From contig JAFGBW010000153.1 of the NCBI GenBank assembly GCA_016932965.1, positions 1 through 5,911 on the forward strand: 5,911 bases of DNA. Direction: 5' to 3'. The notes beneath the pieces were generated by a model that was not told the origin of the DNA, did not search any database, and worked only from the letters and a program-made list of their open reading frames with translations. The DNA is from Candidatus Auribacterota bacterium. GTDB taxonomy: Bacteria > Auribacterota > JAFGBW01. Both the position numbers and the translations under genes were made by a program. This document shows, one piece after another, positions 1-5,134 of this stretch (positions are counted from its first letter, which is position 1; every line of letters starts with the position of its first letter).

Positions 1-242
1 GACATCACGGCTGCCACCGGAGGATAAAAGGGAGGCATGCCCGTGGCCAGGGCTGAGATGAGCGGGATAATAAAGGAAGTGATCCCGGCTGCAGCCGGAC
101 CCACGTAAAAACCGAGCAATACAAGCGGAAGATACATCGGCATGAAGATATGTCCCAGGTGGAAAAGATGAAACACAAGCGGCAGAAGCAGGGCAACCGC
201 CCCTAAAATAGCGCAATAAGCGATTTCATTTGTTTTGATCAT
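1..242 (-). CDS. ECF-transporter S-component-like membrane protein, 3' part beyond the window
   Basis: This is the first 80 codons of a hydrophobic protein reading out of the left edge of the window. The start is the ATG at 242-240; a TAA lies directly upstream in frame (245-243), so no longer start is possible. No good Shine-Dalgarno is visible, and the gene begins 8 nt after the receptor stop, which suggests translational coupling in one operon. Two to three membrane helices are visible (about residues 7-24, 36-56, and from 57). The stretch GHIFMPMYLPLVLLG (30-44), followed by GP (48-49), P60 and TGMPP (67-71), resembles the amino-terminal half of S components of energy-coupling-factor transporters, the inner-membrane substrate-binding subunits. 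It lacks the MHI.(E/D)G start usual for the Ni/Co S components NikM and CbiM. A role in nickel or nickel-chelate import is inferred only from the NikR and receptor context; a vitamin-type substrate is possible. The family call is from memory of sequence patterns. Confidence 0.68.
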   Translation of the reverse strand, partial: MIKTNEIAYCAILGAVALLLPLVFHLFHLGHIFMPMYLPLVLLGFYVGPAAAGITSFIIPLISALATGMPPFYPPVAAVM

Positions 243-250
243 TTAAACGC

Positions 251-2149
251 TTAAAATTTCCATTTGATTCCGGCTGAAAAATTTCTTCCTGCCATCGGAT
301 AACCGGGAAGGTATTCGTATGTTTCATCCGTCAAGTTTTCTACGGCCATATAACATTCACCCTGAATTCCGGAAAATACCGACAGATCACAGCTCATTTT
401 CAGGTTTGCAGTCAGGTAATCAGAGATCTCTTCCATGTCCGTTTGGGACAAGGACCCTGACCGACCGTTATAGGCATACTGGGAACCGACATACTGCGCA
501 TCAATTGACAGATTCAAATGATCCATGAATTGAGACGAAATTCCTGCGCTGGCGCTGAATCCAGGCATTCGGGGGGAGAGTTCATCATCTGGTTTTAAAA
601 ACGTCAATCCCAAAAATATAACCAGATTCTCTCCCGGGAAGAAATGGACCGATGTTTCGCCCCCGTTGGTTTTGATCCGTCCGATATTCAGTAATCCGTT
701 TGGAGTGGATTGAAGATGATTGCTGCTGTCATAACGGAACACCGAAGCCTGCAGGGCGATTTTATCGGAGTGAGTCCAGTGAAATCCCAATTCCACGCTG
801 TCGAGCACCTCGGCATCCAGCCGGCTCAGCGTAGAAGCGGATACTCCCTTGGCATAGACACCCGGATAATTGACTCCTCTGGCATACAGTACATAGATTT
901 TCCCCCCATTTTTTTCAGCGGTAACGGAAAGGCAAGGCGCTGTTTCAGAATCAAAGTCGCTGTTTTTATAAAACCGGATGCCTGCGGAAGGAATGAGTTT
1001 CAGCTCATTCAATTCCAACAGATACCGCGTTCCTGCATAAGGAGCAATGGTGTTAAATCTGCCTTTGAAGCTGAACGGAACCATGCCTGTTACCGTGACA
1101 TTTTGTGATTCACCGCCCTTGGATTCATAGTCGAGGCTTCCGGTCAGCGTGAAGTTTCCGATCAGCATATCATAAGAAGACCGAAAACCATAATTGGTCC
1201 AATCCGTATTCGAATTGCCGGGCGGGGTTCCCATTCCGTTCAGGTTGTCCTTGGCCCAGCGGATTGTTCCGTCCTCGGCATAGAAAAGGGAAAAGCCGTT
1301 TACCTGTTTTCCGCTTTTGTCCATGCGCAGCACATGAGAGACTGTTCTGGTGGTGAATTTATCGCGCACGGGTATGGGACGGTCTATGCGTCCCGGGTCA
1401 CGGCTCCAGTTATCCGTGGCCTGCACGATATAGGACAGGTGGTTTTCTTCAGATATATCCGCGCCCAGTCTTAAATACTCAGCGTTGAGACTCGCGTCGG
1501 CATGAGGCCTGTGCCCTTCAGACTGTTTATGAGAAGCCCCGATATAATAATTAAAACCGGATATTTTTCCGCCGTGGGTCAAATTTCCGATAACGGTGTC
1601 GAACTCGCCGTATCCAAGATTGATTTTGGTTTCAAATCCTGGCAAATTTCTCTCCAGGGTGCTGATGTTAACAGAACCGAACGTGCCGGAGTAAGTTTGG
1701 GGTTGCGGCCCTTTGAAAACAGTGATTTTTTCTGCAAAATCCACCGGAACCGTATCCATGAGGGGATGTCCCCATACGCCGGATTCTAAGGGTGCCCCGT
1801 TCACATAAATTCTGATTTCGCTGCCGGGGCGACCGGAGCCGTGGCCGCGGATATACACGCTGCCTCCGTCAGCTCCGCCGTATGATCCAAGGGGATTATA
1901 CCGGGAGATTGTCACTCCCGGCACGCGTCTCAAGGCCGAGGTCAATTCCTGGGCATTTAATTTATCGATCTGTTCCTCACCCACTACGCTTGTGACGCTT
2001 CCGTCGTCGCCGATTTCTTCTTTCTCCGTGACCGTGGACAACGGCAGATCAATCCGGACCCGTATGGGGCGGTCTGCGGCATAGGTGCATGGAAGCGAGG
2101 CCAGGCAGAATAAAAACAGGCATAAAATTTTTTGTTGGTTCGAAAACAT
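251..2149 (-). CDS. TonB-dependent outer-membrane receptor, probable nickel/metal-complex receptor
   Basis: This is a complete 632-residue receptor, about the size of BtuB, that would import a scarce ligand across the outer membrane using TonB-ExbBD energy. Residues 1-24 form a signal peptide (basic NQQK, then a Leu/Phe/Cys-rich core, ending TYA). TVTEKEE (39-45) is a possible TonB box. The plug domain spans about 51-166, with LTSALRRVPGV, VYIRGHGSGRPGSEIRIYVNG and VDFAEKITVFKGPQP as its recognisable blocks. The rest alternates like a beta barrel and ends NLTDETYEYLPGYP...KWKF, with the terminal Phe expected for outer-membrane insertion. I chose the ATG at 2149 because GGAG lies 6 nt upstream; an in-frame ATG at 2161 (4 residues longer) has no comparable site. 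It lies 77 nt downstream of nikR behind a NikR-like operator, and the S-component gene follows 8 nt later. The ligand is inferred from this regulation to be nickel, cobalt or a chelate; the sequence alone does not prove it. A His-bearing segment (HRPHAD, about 213-218) is probably in or near a loop. Confidence 0.93.
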   Translation of the reverse strand: MFSNQQKILCLFLFCLASLPCTYAADRPIRVRIDLPLSTVTEKEEIGDDGSVTSVVGEEQIDKLNAQELTSALRRVPGVTISRYNPLGSYGGADGGSVYIRGHGSGRPGSEIRIYVNGAPLESGVWGHPLMDTVPVDFAEKITVFKGPQPQTYSGTFGSVNISTLERNLPGFETKINLGYGEFDTVIGNLTHGGKISGFNYYIGASHKQSEGHRPHADASLNAEYLRLGADISEENHLSYIVQATDNWSRDPGRIDRPIPVRDKFTTRTVSHVLRMDKSGKQVNGFSLFYAEDGTIRWAKDNLNGMGTPPGNSNTDWTNYGFRSSYDMLIGNFTLTGSLDYESKGGESQNVTVTGMVPFSFKGRFNTIAPYAGTRYLLELNELKLIPSAGIRFYKNSDFDSETAPCLSVTAEKNGGKIYVLYARGVNYPGVYAKGVSASTLSRLDAEVLDSVELGFHWTHSDKIALQASVFRYDSSNHLQSTPNGLLNIGRIKTNGGETSVHFFPGENLVIFLGLTFLKPDDELSPRMPGFSASAGISSQFMDHLNLSIDAQYVGSQYAYNGRSGSLSQTDMEEISDYLTANLKMSCDLSVFSGIQGECYMAVENLTDETYEYLPGYPMAGRNFSAGIKWKF

Positions 2150-2155
2150 TGCTTT

Positions 2156-2159
2156 CTCC
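2156..2159 (-). promoter_or_regulatory. Shine-Dalgarno site that decides the receptor start
   Basis: GGAG on the minus strand lies 6 nt before the ATG at 2149. It overlaps the other possible start codon (ATG at 2161-2159), so a ribosome bound here could only use the downstream ATG. The upstream ATG is preceded only by the weak AACCAAG. Confidence 0.6.
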
Positions 2160-2175
2160 ATCTTGGTTGTTAAAT

Positions 2176-2202
2176 GTATTACGAATTTTATATTCGTGCT
2201 AC
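2176..2202. promoter_or_regulatory. NikR-like operator in front of the receptor gene
   Basis: This 27-bp imperfect inverted repeat has left arm GTATTAC (2176-2182), 13 bp, and right arm GTGCTAC (2196-2202). Extended by three bases into the spacer, the arms read GTATTACGAA and, on the other strand, GTAGCACGAA, matching at 8 of 10 positions. The layout equals that of the stronger site before nikR, and both resemble the GTGTTAC-N13/14-GTAACAC signal I recall for deltaproteobacterial NikR. The left arm matches that consensus 6/7 but the right arm only 4/7, so it may be a weaker operator. It lies between nikR and the receptor and covers a possible -10 box. Confidence 0.6.
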
Positions 2203-2215
2203 GATTTAAGTTAAA
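2187..2215 (-). promoter_or_regulatory. Tentative receptor promoter inside the operator
   Basis: On the minus strand TATAAA (2192-2187) is a 5/6 match to the -10 box, lying in the spacer of the NikR-like operator. With 17 bp spacing the -35 would be the poor TTTAAC (2215-2210). A better -35-like TTGACT (2226-2221) starts right after the nikR stop but has no -10 at a suitable distance. If the TATAAA box is right, repressor binding would block polymerase directly. Confidence 0.35.
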
Positions 2216-2226
2216 AAAATAGTCAA

Positions 2227-2637
2227 TTAAAATTCGTTCCCTTTGGTCGTCAGGCTGAGTGTTCCGTGCTTGACGCCTTTGACGGATTTGAGACTGTCGG
2301 ACAATTTTTGGATCAGTTTTGCGCTGCCGTGTACGGCGATGATTTCAAGACAGTTGTCATGGTCCAGGTGCATATGCTGGGAAGCCAGGATGAGATGGCC
2401 GAAATCATGCTGGATATTGGTCAATTGATTGACGAGGCTCCTTTTATGGTGATCGTAAACAAGAGTTATCGCGCCGGCGATTTTTTTATTGGTACGGAAT
2501 TGTTTTCTGACCAGATCTTCCCTGATGAGGTCCCTGATCGCTTCCGAGCGGCAGGTGTACTTTTGTTGACTGATCAGGGAGTCGAACTGTTTGAGGAGGT
2601 CCTTTTCCAGTGAAACGCCAAATCGGATCAGGGGCAT
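2227..2637 (-). CDS. nikR: NikR, nickel-responsive ribbon-helix-helix repressor
   Basis: At 136 residues this is the usual NikR length (E. coli 133). The amino-terminal ribbon-helix-helix DNA-binding domain spans about 1-47, with beta strand LIRFGVSL and the near-invariant RSEAIRDLIRE (30-40). The carboxy-terminal ACT-like nickel-binding and tetramerisation domain spans about 53-131. The four residues that form the square-planar Ni site in E. coli NikR (H76, H87, H89, C95) align with H77, H88, H90 and C96, inside QHD and QHMHLDHDNCLE. All are present, so the protein should sense Ni(II). The closing GVKHGTLSL matches the GVRHG block of the family. The start ATG has AGGAG (2650-2646) 8 nt upstream. 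It is the first gene of the left-reading metal-uptake locus, and the operator over its own promoter suggests autoregulation. The identification is firm; the regulon is inferred from the operators. Confidence 0.96.
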   Translation of the reverse strand: MPLIRFGVSLEKDLLKQFDSLISQQKYTCRSEAIRDLIREDLVRKQFRTNKKIAGAITLVYDHHKRSLVNQLTNIQHDFGHLILASQHMHLDHDNCLEIIAVHGSAKLIQKLSDSLKSVKGVKHGTLSLTTKGNEF

Positions 2638-2659
2638 GATACGGTCTCCTGTGAATTAA

Positions 2660-2686
2660 GTGTTACAATTTTAATAAAGATAACAC
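2660..2686. promoter_or_regulatory. NikR operator in front of nikR
   Basis: This 27-bp inverted repeat has GTGTTAC (2660-2666), 13 bp, and ATAACAC (2680-2686); the arms are complementary at 6 of 7 positions. It nearly equals the GTGTTAC-N13/14-GTAACAC pattern known to me for NikR of Desulfovibrio- and Geobacter-like bacteria, and differs from the E. coli GTATGA-N16-TCATAC. It overlaps the candidate nikR -10 box, as expected of a repressor site, and lies 23 bp upstream of the nikR start. Confidence 0.8.
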
Positions 2687-2704
2687 GATGAAATATACCT
2701 TCAA
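2677..2704 (-). promoter_or_regulatory. Candidate nikR promoter
   Basis: On the minus strand TTGAAG (2704-2699) and TATCTT (2682-2677) are separated by 16 bp; each matches the sigma-70 consensus at 4 of 6 positions. The -10 lies inside the NikR operator, so nickel-bound NikR would exclude polymerase. Transcription would start near base 2670, leaving a leader of about 30 nt containing the AGGAG site. Confidence 0.5.
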
Positions 2705-3021
2705 TAAAAAAAATAAAATATTTTTTGATGCTGGCCGGGAAAAAATATCATTGAGGCATGGTAACGGAGGATTCTCGCGTCATGTCTAAATATAATTCCT
2801 AGATTAAATACCTCAGAAATCAAAAGTATGAGACCATCATTGAAAATATCCCCGGCACCCATGGAGCCCTCTCCAATATCTTTATTACAATTGAGTAATA
2901 TTCATGTTACCTAAAAGTAATGAAAATTCCTTCCAGGATTTTTTCTCATCAATTATTTTAATTTATTTATTCTTAACTATCAAAAATAAAGCGGGTTAGA
3001 AATATAATTGCTTATTGGATT
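2705..3021. other. AT-rich intergenic region with no intact gene
   Basis: This stretch runs between the nikR promoter and the PilZ gene region. It holds A/T runs, a weak all-A/T 9-bp hairpin (arms 2718-2726 and 2740-2748 around a 13-nt GC-rich loop), and the interrupted short ORF described separately. Near 2903-2924 a small imperfect inverted repeat (TTAC-CTAAAA-GTAA) is present but lacks the NikR spacing. I see no tRNA, riboswitch core or long repeat. Confidence 0.5.
2782..2898 (+). pseudogene. Short ORF interrupted by an in-frame TAG, possible gene relic
   Basis: An ATG at 2782 opens a frame of 38 codons that ends at TAA (2896-2898) but has a TAG as its seventh codon (2800-2802). GGAGG (2766-2770) lies 11 nt before the ATG, further than usual. 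After the TAG the frame reads IKYLRNQKYETIIENIPGTH, then GALSNIFITIE. The IENIPGTHGALSNIF part loosely resembles the start of an ACT-type domain (IENRPG.L..V..I..), which suggests a decayed remnant, but the match is short and may be chance. Its G+C content is higher than that of the surrounding intergenic DNA, which supports former coding. TAG readthrough as pyrrolysine cannot be excluded, but nothing here favours it. Confidence 0.25.
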
Positions 3022-3045
3022 TGTATGGCCTGTATGGCCTATAAT
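3015..3045 (+). promoter_or_regulatory. Possible promoter of the PilZ gene
   Basis: A perfect -10 box, TATAAT (3040-3045), lies 35 bp upstream of the PilZ start. The best -35 is TTGGAT (3015-3020), at a longer than ideal 19 bp spacing, so the promoter may be weak or need an activator. The spacer is formed almost wholly by the tandem repeat. Confidence 0.4.
3022..3039. repeat. Two tandem copies of a 9-bp unit before the PilZ gene
   Basis: TGTATGGCC occurs twice without a gap (3022-3030 and 3031-3039) and abuts the TATAAT box that follows. Its position means a change in copy number would move any upstream promoter element relative to the -10. Confidence 0.8.
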
Positions 3046-3080
3046 ATGCGGTTTAATGTGTTAAATCAGAGGATCTCCTT

Positions 3081-3401
3081 ATGTTAAACAGAAGAAAAAT
3101 TCCCAGAAATCATTTATATGAATTTTTCAAAACTGTTGACAGAAATACCAATCAGTTAATAGGACACTTAACTGATATTTCTGTAGAAGGAATCAATTTA
3201 ATAACCAATCAAAAAATTGAACCTTATCAGGTCTATGAATTAAAAGTATTATTACCTGAATATATGAAATATGAGAGTATATCCTTAGATGTGATATGCG
3301 TGTGGTGTAATACGGAACTCCCTGATTATGTGTATCGCGCCGGATTTCAGTTGCTAAAAATATCTATCAAAGACAAAGAAGTCATTGAATCCGTATTCTG
3401 A
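3081..3401 (+). CDS. Small PilZ-domain protein, predicted c-di-GMP receptor
   Basis: This 106-residue cytoplasmic protein consists of a single PilZ domain. Both parts of the c-di-GMP binding signature are present: RKIPR (residues 5-9, the RxxxR motif) and DISVEG (32-37, the [D/N]xSxxG motif), 22 residues apart. The rest is predicted beta barrel ending in YRAGFQLLKIS, like the closing strand of PilZ domains. The start ATG has AGAGGA (3068-3073) 7 nt upstream. Stand-alone PilZ proteins usually pass a c-di-GMP signal to flagellar, pilus, exopolysaccharide or other machinery by protein contact; the partner here is unknown. A PAS/HD-GYP gene 1.7 kb away could lower the same second messenger. The gene is about 31% G+C by hand count, clearly lower than the sampled parts of the HD-GYP gene (about 50%), suggesting a different history or relaxed composition. 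It appears to be a single-gene transcription unit. Confidence 0.87.
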   Translation: MLNRRKIPRNHLYEFFKTVDRNTNQLIGHLTDISVEGINLITNQKIEPYQVYELKVLLPEYMKYESISLDVICVWCNTELPDYVYRAGFQLLKISIKDKEVIESVF

Positions 3402-3464
3402 ATCCCTAAAGTCGAAGACGTTCCTTCTGAATTCTTCATTCTCAATTCTGCACCGGAGCAGAGA

Positions 3465-3496
3465 TCGTTTCTGAGGAGCGCTCCTTTCGTTTCAGA
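3465..3496. repeat. 12-bp perfect palindrome flanked by direct repeats
   Basis: AGGAGCGCTCCT (3474-3485) is a perfect palindrome. TCGTTTC(T/A)GA occurs on both sides, at 3465-3474 and 3487-3496, starting 22 bp apart (about two helical turns). It lies in the gap between the PilZ and methyltransferase genes. No T run follows, so a terminator is unlikely; a protein-binding site is possible but unproven. Confidence 0.45.
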
Positions 3497-3567
3497 TAAT
3501 GTCATTACCTGAAAAAAATATGGAGAATCTCAATTTATTTTTATGGATTTTTGTTTTCCGGGGGTGT

Positions 3568-3585
3568 AATGATTTCAGGATCATT
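3568..3585 (+). repeat. Small hairpin upstream of the methyltransferase start
   Basis: AATGAT (3568-3573) and ATCATT (3580-3585) can pair around a 6-nt loop (TTCAGG), ending 23 nt before the ATG. It would lie in the 5' untranslated RNA just before the GAGGA ribosome site. The stem is short and A/T-rich, so any effect would be modest. I find no convincing promoter in the 207-bp gap. Confidence 0.35.
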
Positions 3586-3608
3586 TAACTTTCAATGAGG
3601 AAAAAATC

Positions 3609-4382
3609 ATGCCAAACCAAACGATTTCCATTAAGCGGATAGCTCTTACTCTGATCATTGCATCGCTCGTTATTGGGAACATCGCCCAGTATCTGTTACT
3701 GAAGGATGCACAATCAAAGGAATACACCATCACGTTTTCCCAGGTTATCGATTTATTCCATCAAATTTCCTATCAAGATCCCAATACCTGGATGAAAAAC
3801 ACATGGATGGGGATACCCACCCTGCAGAATCCAAACGATGTCTGGATCATTCAGGAAACCATTTCCGAATTAAAACCCGATTTCGTCATTGAGGCAGGCA
3901 CTTATCACGGCGGAAGCGCCATCGTCTGGGCCAGTATTCTAAGCCAGGTCAATCCCAATGGAAGAGTCATCACGGTTGATATCGAAGACCATACGGAAGA
4001 GGCGAGAAAGGTTCCCATTTTCCAGGAAAAAGTTGATTTTCTCCTGGGTAGTTCAACCTCACCTGAAATAATTGACGCCATCAGGAAAGAAATTGAAGGA
4101 GCCAAGGTCGTGTTGGTTATTCTGGATTCCCTGCATACCAAGGACCATGTTTTGAAAGAGATGGAATTATATTCCCCCCTGGTGACCCCTGGAAGTTATC
4201 TCATTGTGCAGGATACCAATATGCACGGTCATCCGGCGATTACGGAATGTTATCCCGGCCCAGGTCCCTGGGAAGCGGTCCACGATTTTTTAAAACAGAC
4301 TGACCAGTTCAAGATAGACAAGTCAAAGGAACGGCTGTTATTCACCATGCATCCGGACGGATACCTCAAAAAGGTCAAATAA
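3609..4382 (+). CDS. Membrane-anchored CmcI-family SAM-dependent methyltransferase
   Basis: This 257-residue protein has one amino-terminal transmembrane segment (about 11-31) after a basic start, then a globular domain. The domain looks like the CmcI/rhamnosyl O-methyltransferase family (annotated cephalosporin hydroxylase), a class I Rossmann methyltransferase group. Visible motifs are VIEAGTYHGGSA (93-104, the SAM-binding Gly-rich loop), RVITVDIED (119-127, with the acidic residue after strand 2), VVLVILDSLHTKDHVLKEM (167-185) and YLIVQDTNMHG (197-207). D173 and D202 are candidate metal or catalytic residues, since CmcI is a Mg-dependent enzyme with acidic ligands in this half. The start has GAGGA (3597-3601) 7 nt upstream. 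Relatives methylate sugars or secondary metabolites, often in glycan or antibiotic clusters, but no such genes are visible here, so the substrate is unknown. The segment could be an uncleaved signal anchor; with no helix after it, the domain orientation is unclear. It ends before a strong terminator. Confidence 0.82.
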   Translation: MPNQTISIKRIALTLIIASLVIGNIAQYLLLKDAQSKEYTITFSQVIDLFHQISYQDPNTWMKNTWMGIPTLQNPNDVWIIQETISELKPDFVIEAGTYHGGSAIVWASILSQVNPNGRVITVDIEDHTEEARKVPIFQEKVDFLLGSSTSPEIIDAIRKEIEGAKVVLVILDSLHTKDHVLKEMELYSPLVTPGSYLIVQDTNMHGHPAITECYPGPGPWEAVHDFLKQTDQFKIDKSKERLLFTMHPDGYLKKVK

Positions 4383-4408
4383 AATAATCGGACGCAAAAA
4401 TTCAATGC

Positions 4409-4451
4409 AATTAAAAAAGGGAAAAACGTTAAGTTTTTCCCTTTTTTAATT
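4409..4451. terminator. Strong bidirectional intrinsic terminator
   Basis: This is a perfect 19-bp stem (4409-4427 with 4433-4451) around the 5-nt loop GTTAA. Each arm has A6-GGG-A5 or T5-CCC-T6, so RNA from either strand forms a hairpin ending in U-rich sequence. It lies 27 bp after the methyltransferase stop and 35 bp after the stop of the convergent periplasmic gene, and should serve both. Confidence 0.9.
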
Positions 4452-4485
4452 AAAGCCGAAAGGATTGAATAAAGAAGAAAGCCCT

Positions 4486-4971
4486 TTATTTGTGTTTTCC
4501 CTCATGATGTTTAGGGACTTTTAATTTTTTCTTCTGATCGTCCGTCAGAAGGCTCTGCAGTTCAACATAGGCATTGATCAGGGCCTTGGTCTTGGCTTTT
4601 TTCACTTCGTATTTTTCATCGATCAGTTTATCCAGGCCTTCCTTGTCGATTTTGTCTTCCCAGAGTTTGGACTTGATATCAATCGCCAAAATATCGATTT
4701 CAGCCTGTTTTCTGATCAGTTCCTTCTTTATATTGTGCTTGAGGTCCTTGATCTTTGTGAACTGCTCATCGGAAATTTTCAAATCTTCTTTGTCCATGAT
4801 GATTCTATGGAGTTTATTGAAAAGTTTTCCCTCCAGCTCGACCCCCTTCTGCTTCATCATGTGGCACTGGCAGGATCCTTTTTTAGCCATGTCACCCGCG
4901 TAACCGGTTGCCATGAACACAAGGCACAGGATAAAAACCAGCCATTGGTTGATTTTGAGATTTTTTTTCAT
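4486..4971 (-). CDS. Periplasmic Spy/CpxP/ZraP-like protein, possible metal or stress sensor
   Basis: This 161-residue exported protein has a signal peptide of about 1-25 (MKKNLK, a hydrophobic core, then GYA before G26). There is no lipobox, so the mature protein should be soluble in the periplasm. The mature part is long charged alpha helix with two LTxxQ-like motifs, ISDEQ (66-70) and LTDDQ (142-146), the mark of the Spy/CpxP/ZraP family of chaperone-like or metal-binding periplasmic proteins. Potential metal ligands cluster at the new amino end, C34-x-C36-H37-MM, and at the carboxy end, HHEGKHK. The start is the ATG at 4971, with GGAGGAG ending 2 nt before it and AGGAGG at usual distance. 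The frame stays open upstream to 5415 but that part lies opposite the HD-GYP gene and is not coding. It is divergent from the HD-GYP gene and stands alone. Binding of nickel, zinc or copper is a guess; family membership is fairly secure, but the exact role is not. Confidence 0.8.
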   Translation of the reverse strand: MKKNLKINQWLVFILCLVFMATGYAGDMAKKGSCQCHMMKQKGVELEGKLFNKLHRIIMDKEDLKISDEQFTKIKDLKHNIKKELIRKQAEIDILAIDIKSKLWEDKIDKEGLDKLIDEKYEVKKAKTKALINAYVELQSLLTDDQKKKLKVPKHHEGKHK

Positions 4972-5096
4972 TTCTCCTCCTTTCAATTTTTTCGGGACAT
5001 CCCATATGATCCGGGTGGATGTGTGATGTATAATTGTAAAAAAATTGCATTCATATTCAAACAATAAAATAAGGGGAAATTCATGAAATGATTCTA

Positions 5097-5125
5097 TTGA
5101 GAAACAGCGCGAAATAGGATATAAT
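5097..5125 (+). promoter_or_regulatory. Strong sigma-70-like promoter of the HD-GYP gene
   Basis: TTGAGA (5097-5102), 17 bp, and TATAAT (5120-5125) match the consensus at 5/6 and 6/6 positions with ideal spacing. Transcription would start near 5132, only a few bases before the ATG at 5135, so the mRNA would be nearly leaderless. Confidence 0.65.
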
Positions 5126-5134
5126 TTTTTCAGC

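Noticed and set aside
5-196. Minus-strand ORF of 63 residues at the left end
   Set aside because: It is in another frame than the S-component-like gene and is rich in Cys, Arg and Ser, without the regular hydrophobic pattern.
319-1789. Plus-strand ORFs of 69, 132 and 95 residues inside the receptor gene
   Set aside because: All lie opposite the receptor, which has a complete signal peptide, plug and barrel. Their products show no recognisable motif.
2150-2226. Cobalamin riboswitch before the TonB receptor
   Set aside because: The gap is only 77 nt and lacks a B12-box-like core; a NikR-type dyad explains the regulatory structure better.
2243-2613. Plus-strand ORFs of 61 and 115 residues opposite nikR
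   Set aside because: nikR on the minus strand has full family conservation, so these are antisense shadows.
2718-2748. Hairpin with all-A/T arms as a terminator
   Set aside because: The stem is only A-U pairs with a 13-nt loop, and no gene ends just before it on either strand.
2903-2924. Third NikR operator (TTAC-CTAAAA-GTAA)
   Set aside because: The arms are too close and lack the 13-bp spacing and the outer GTG/CAC bases.
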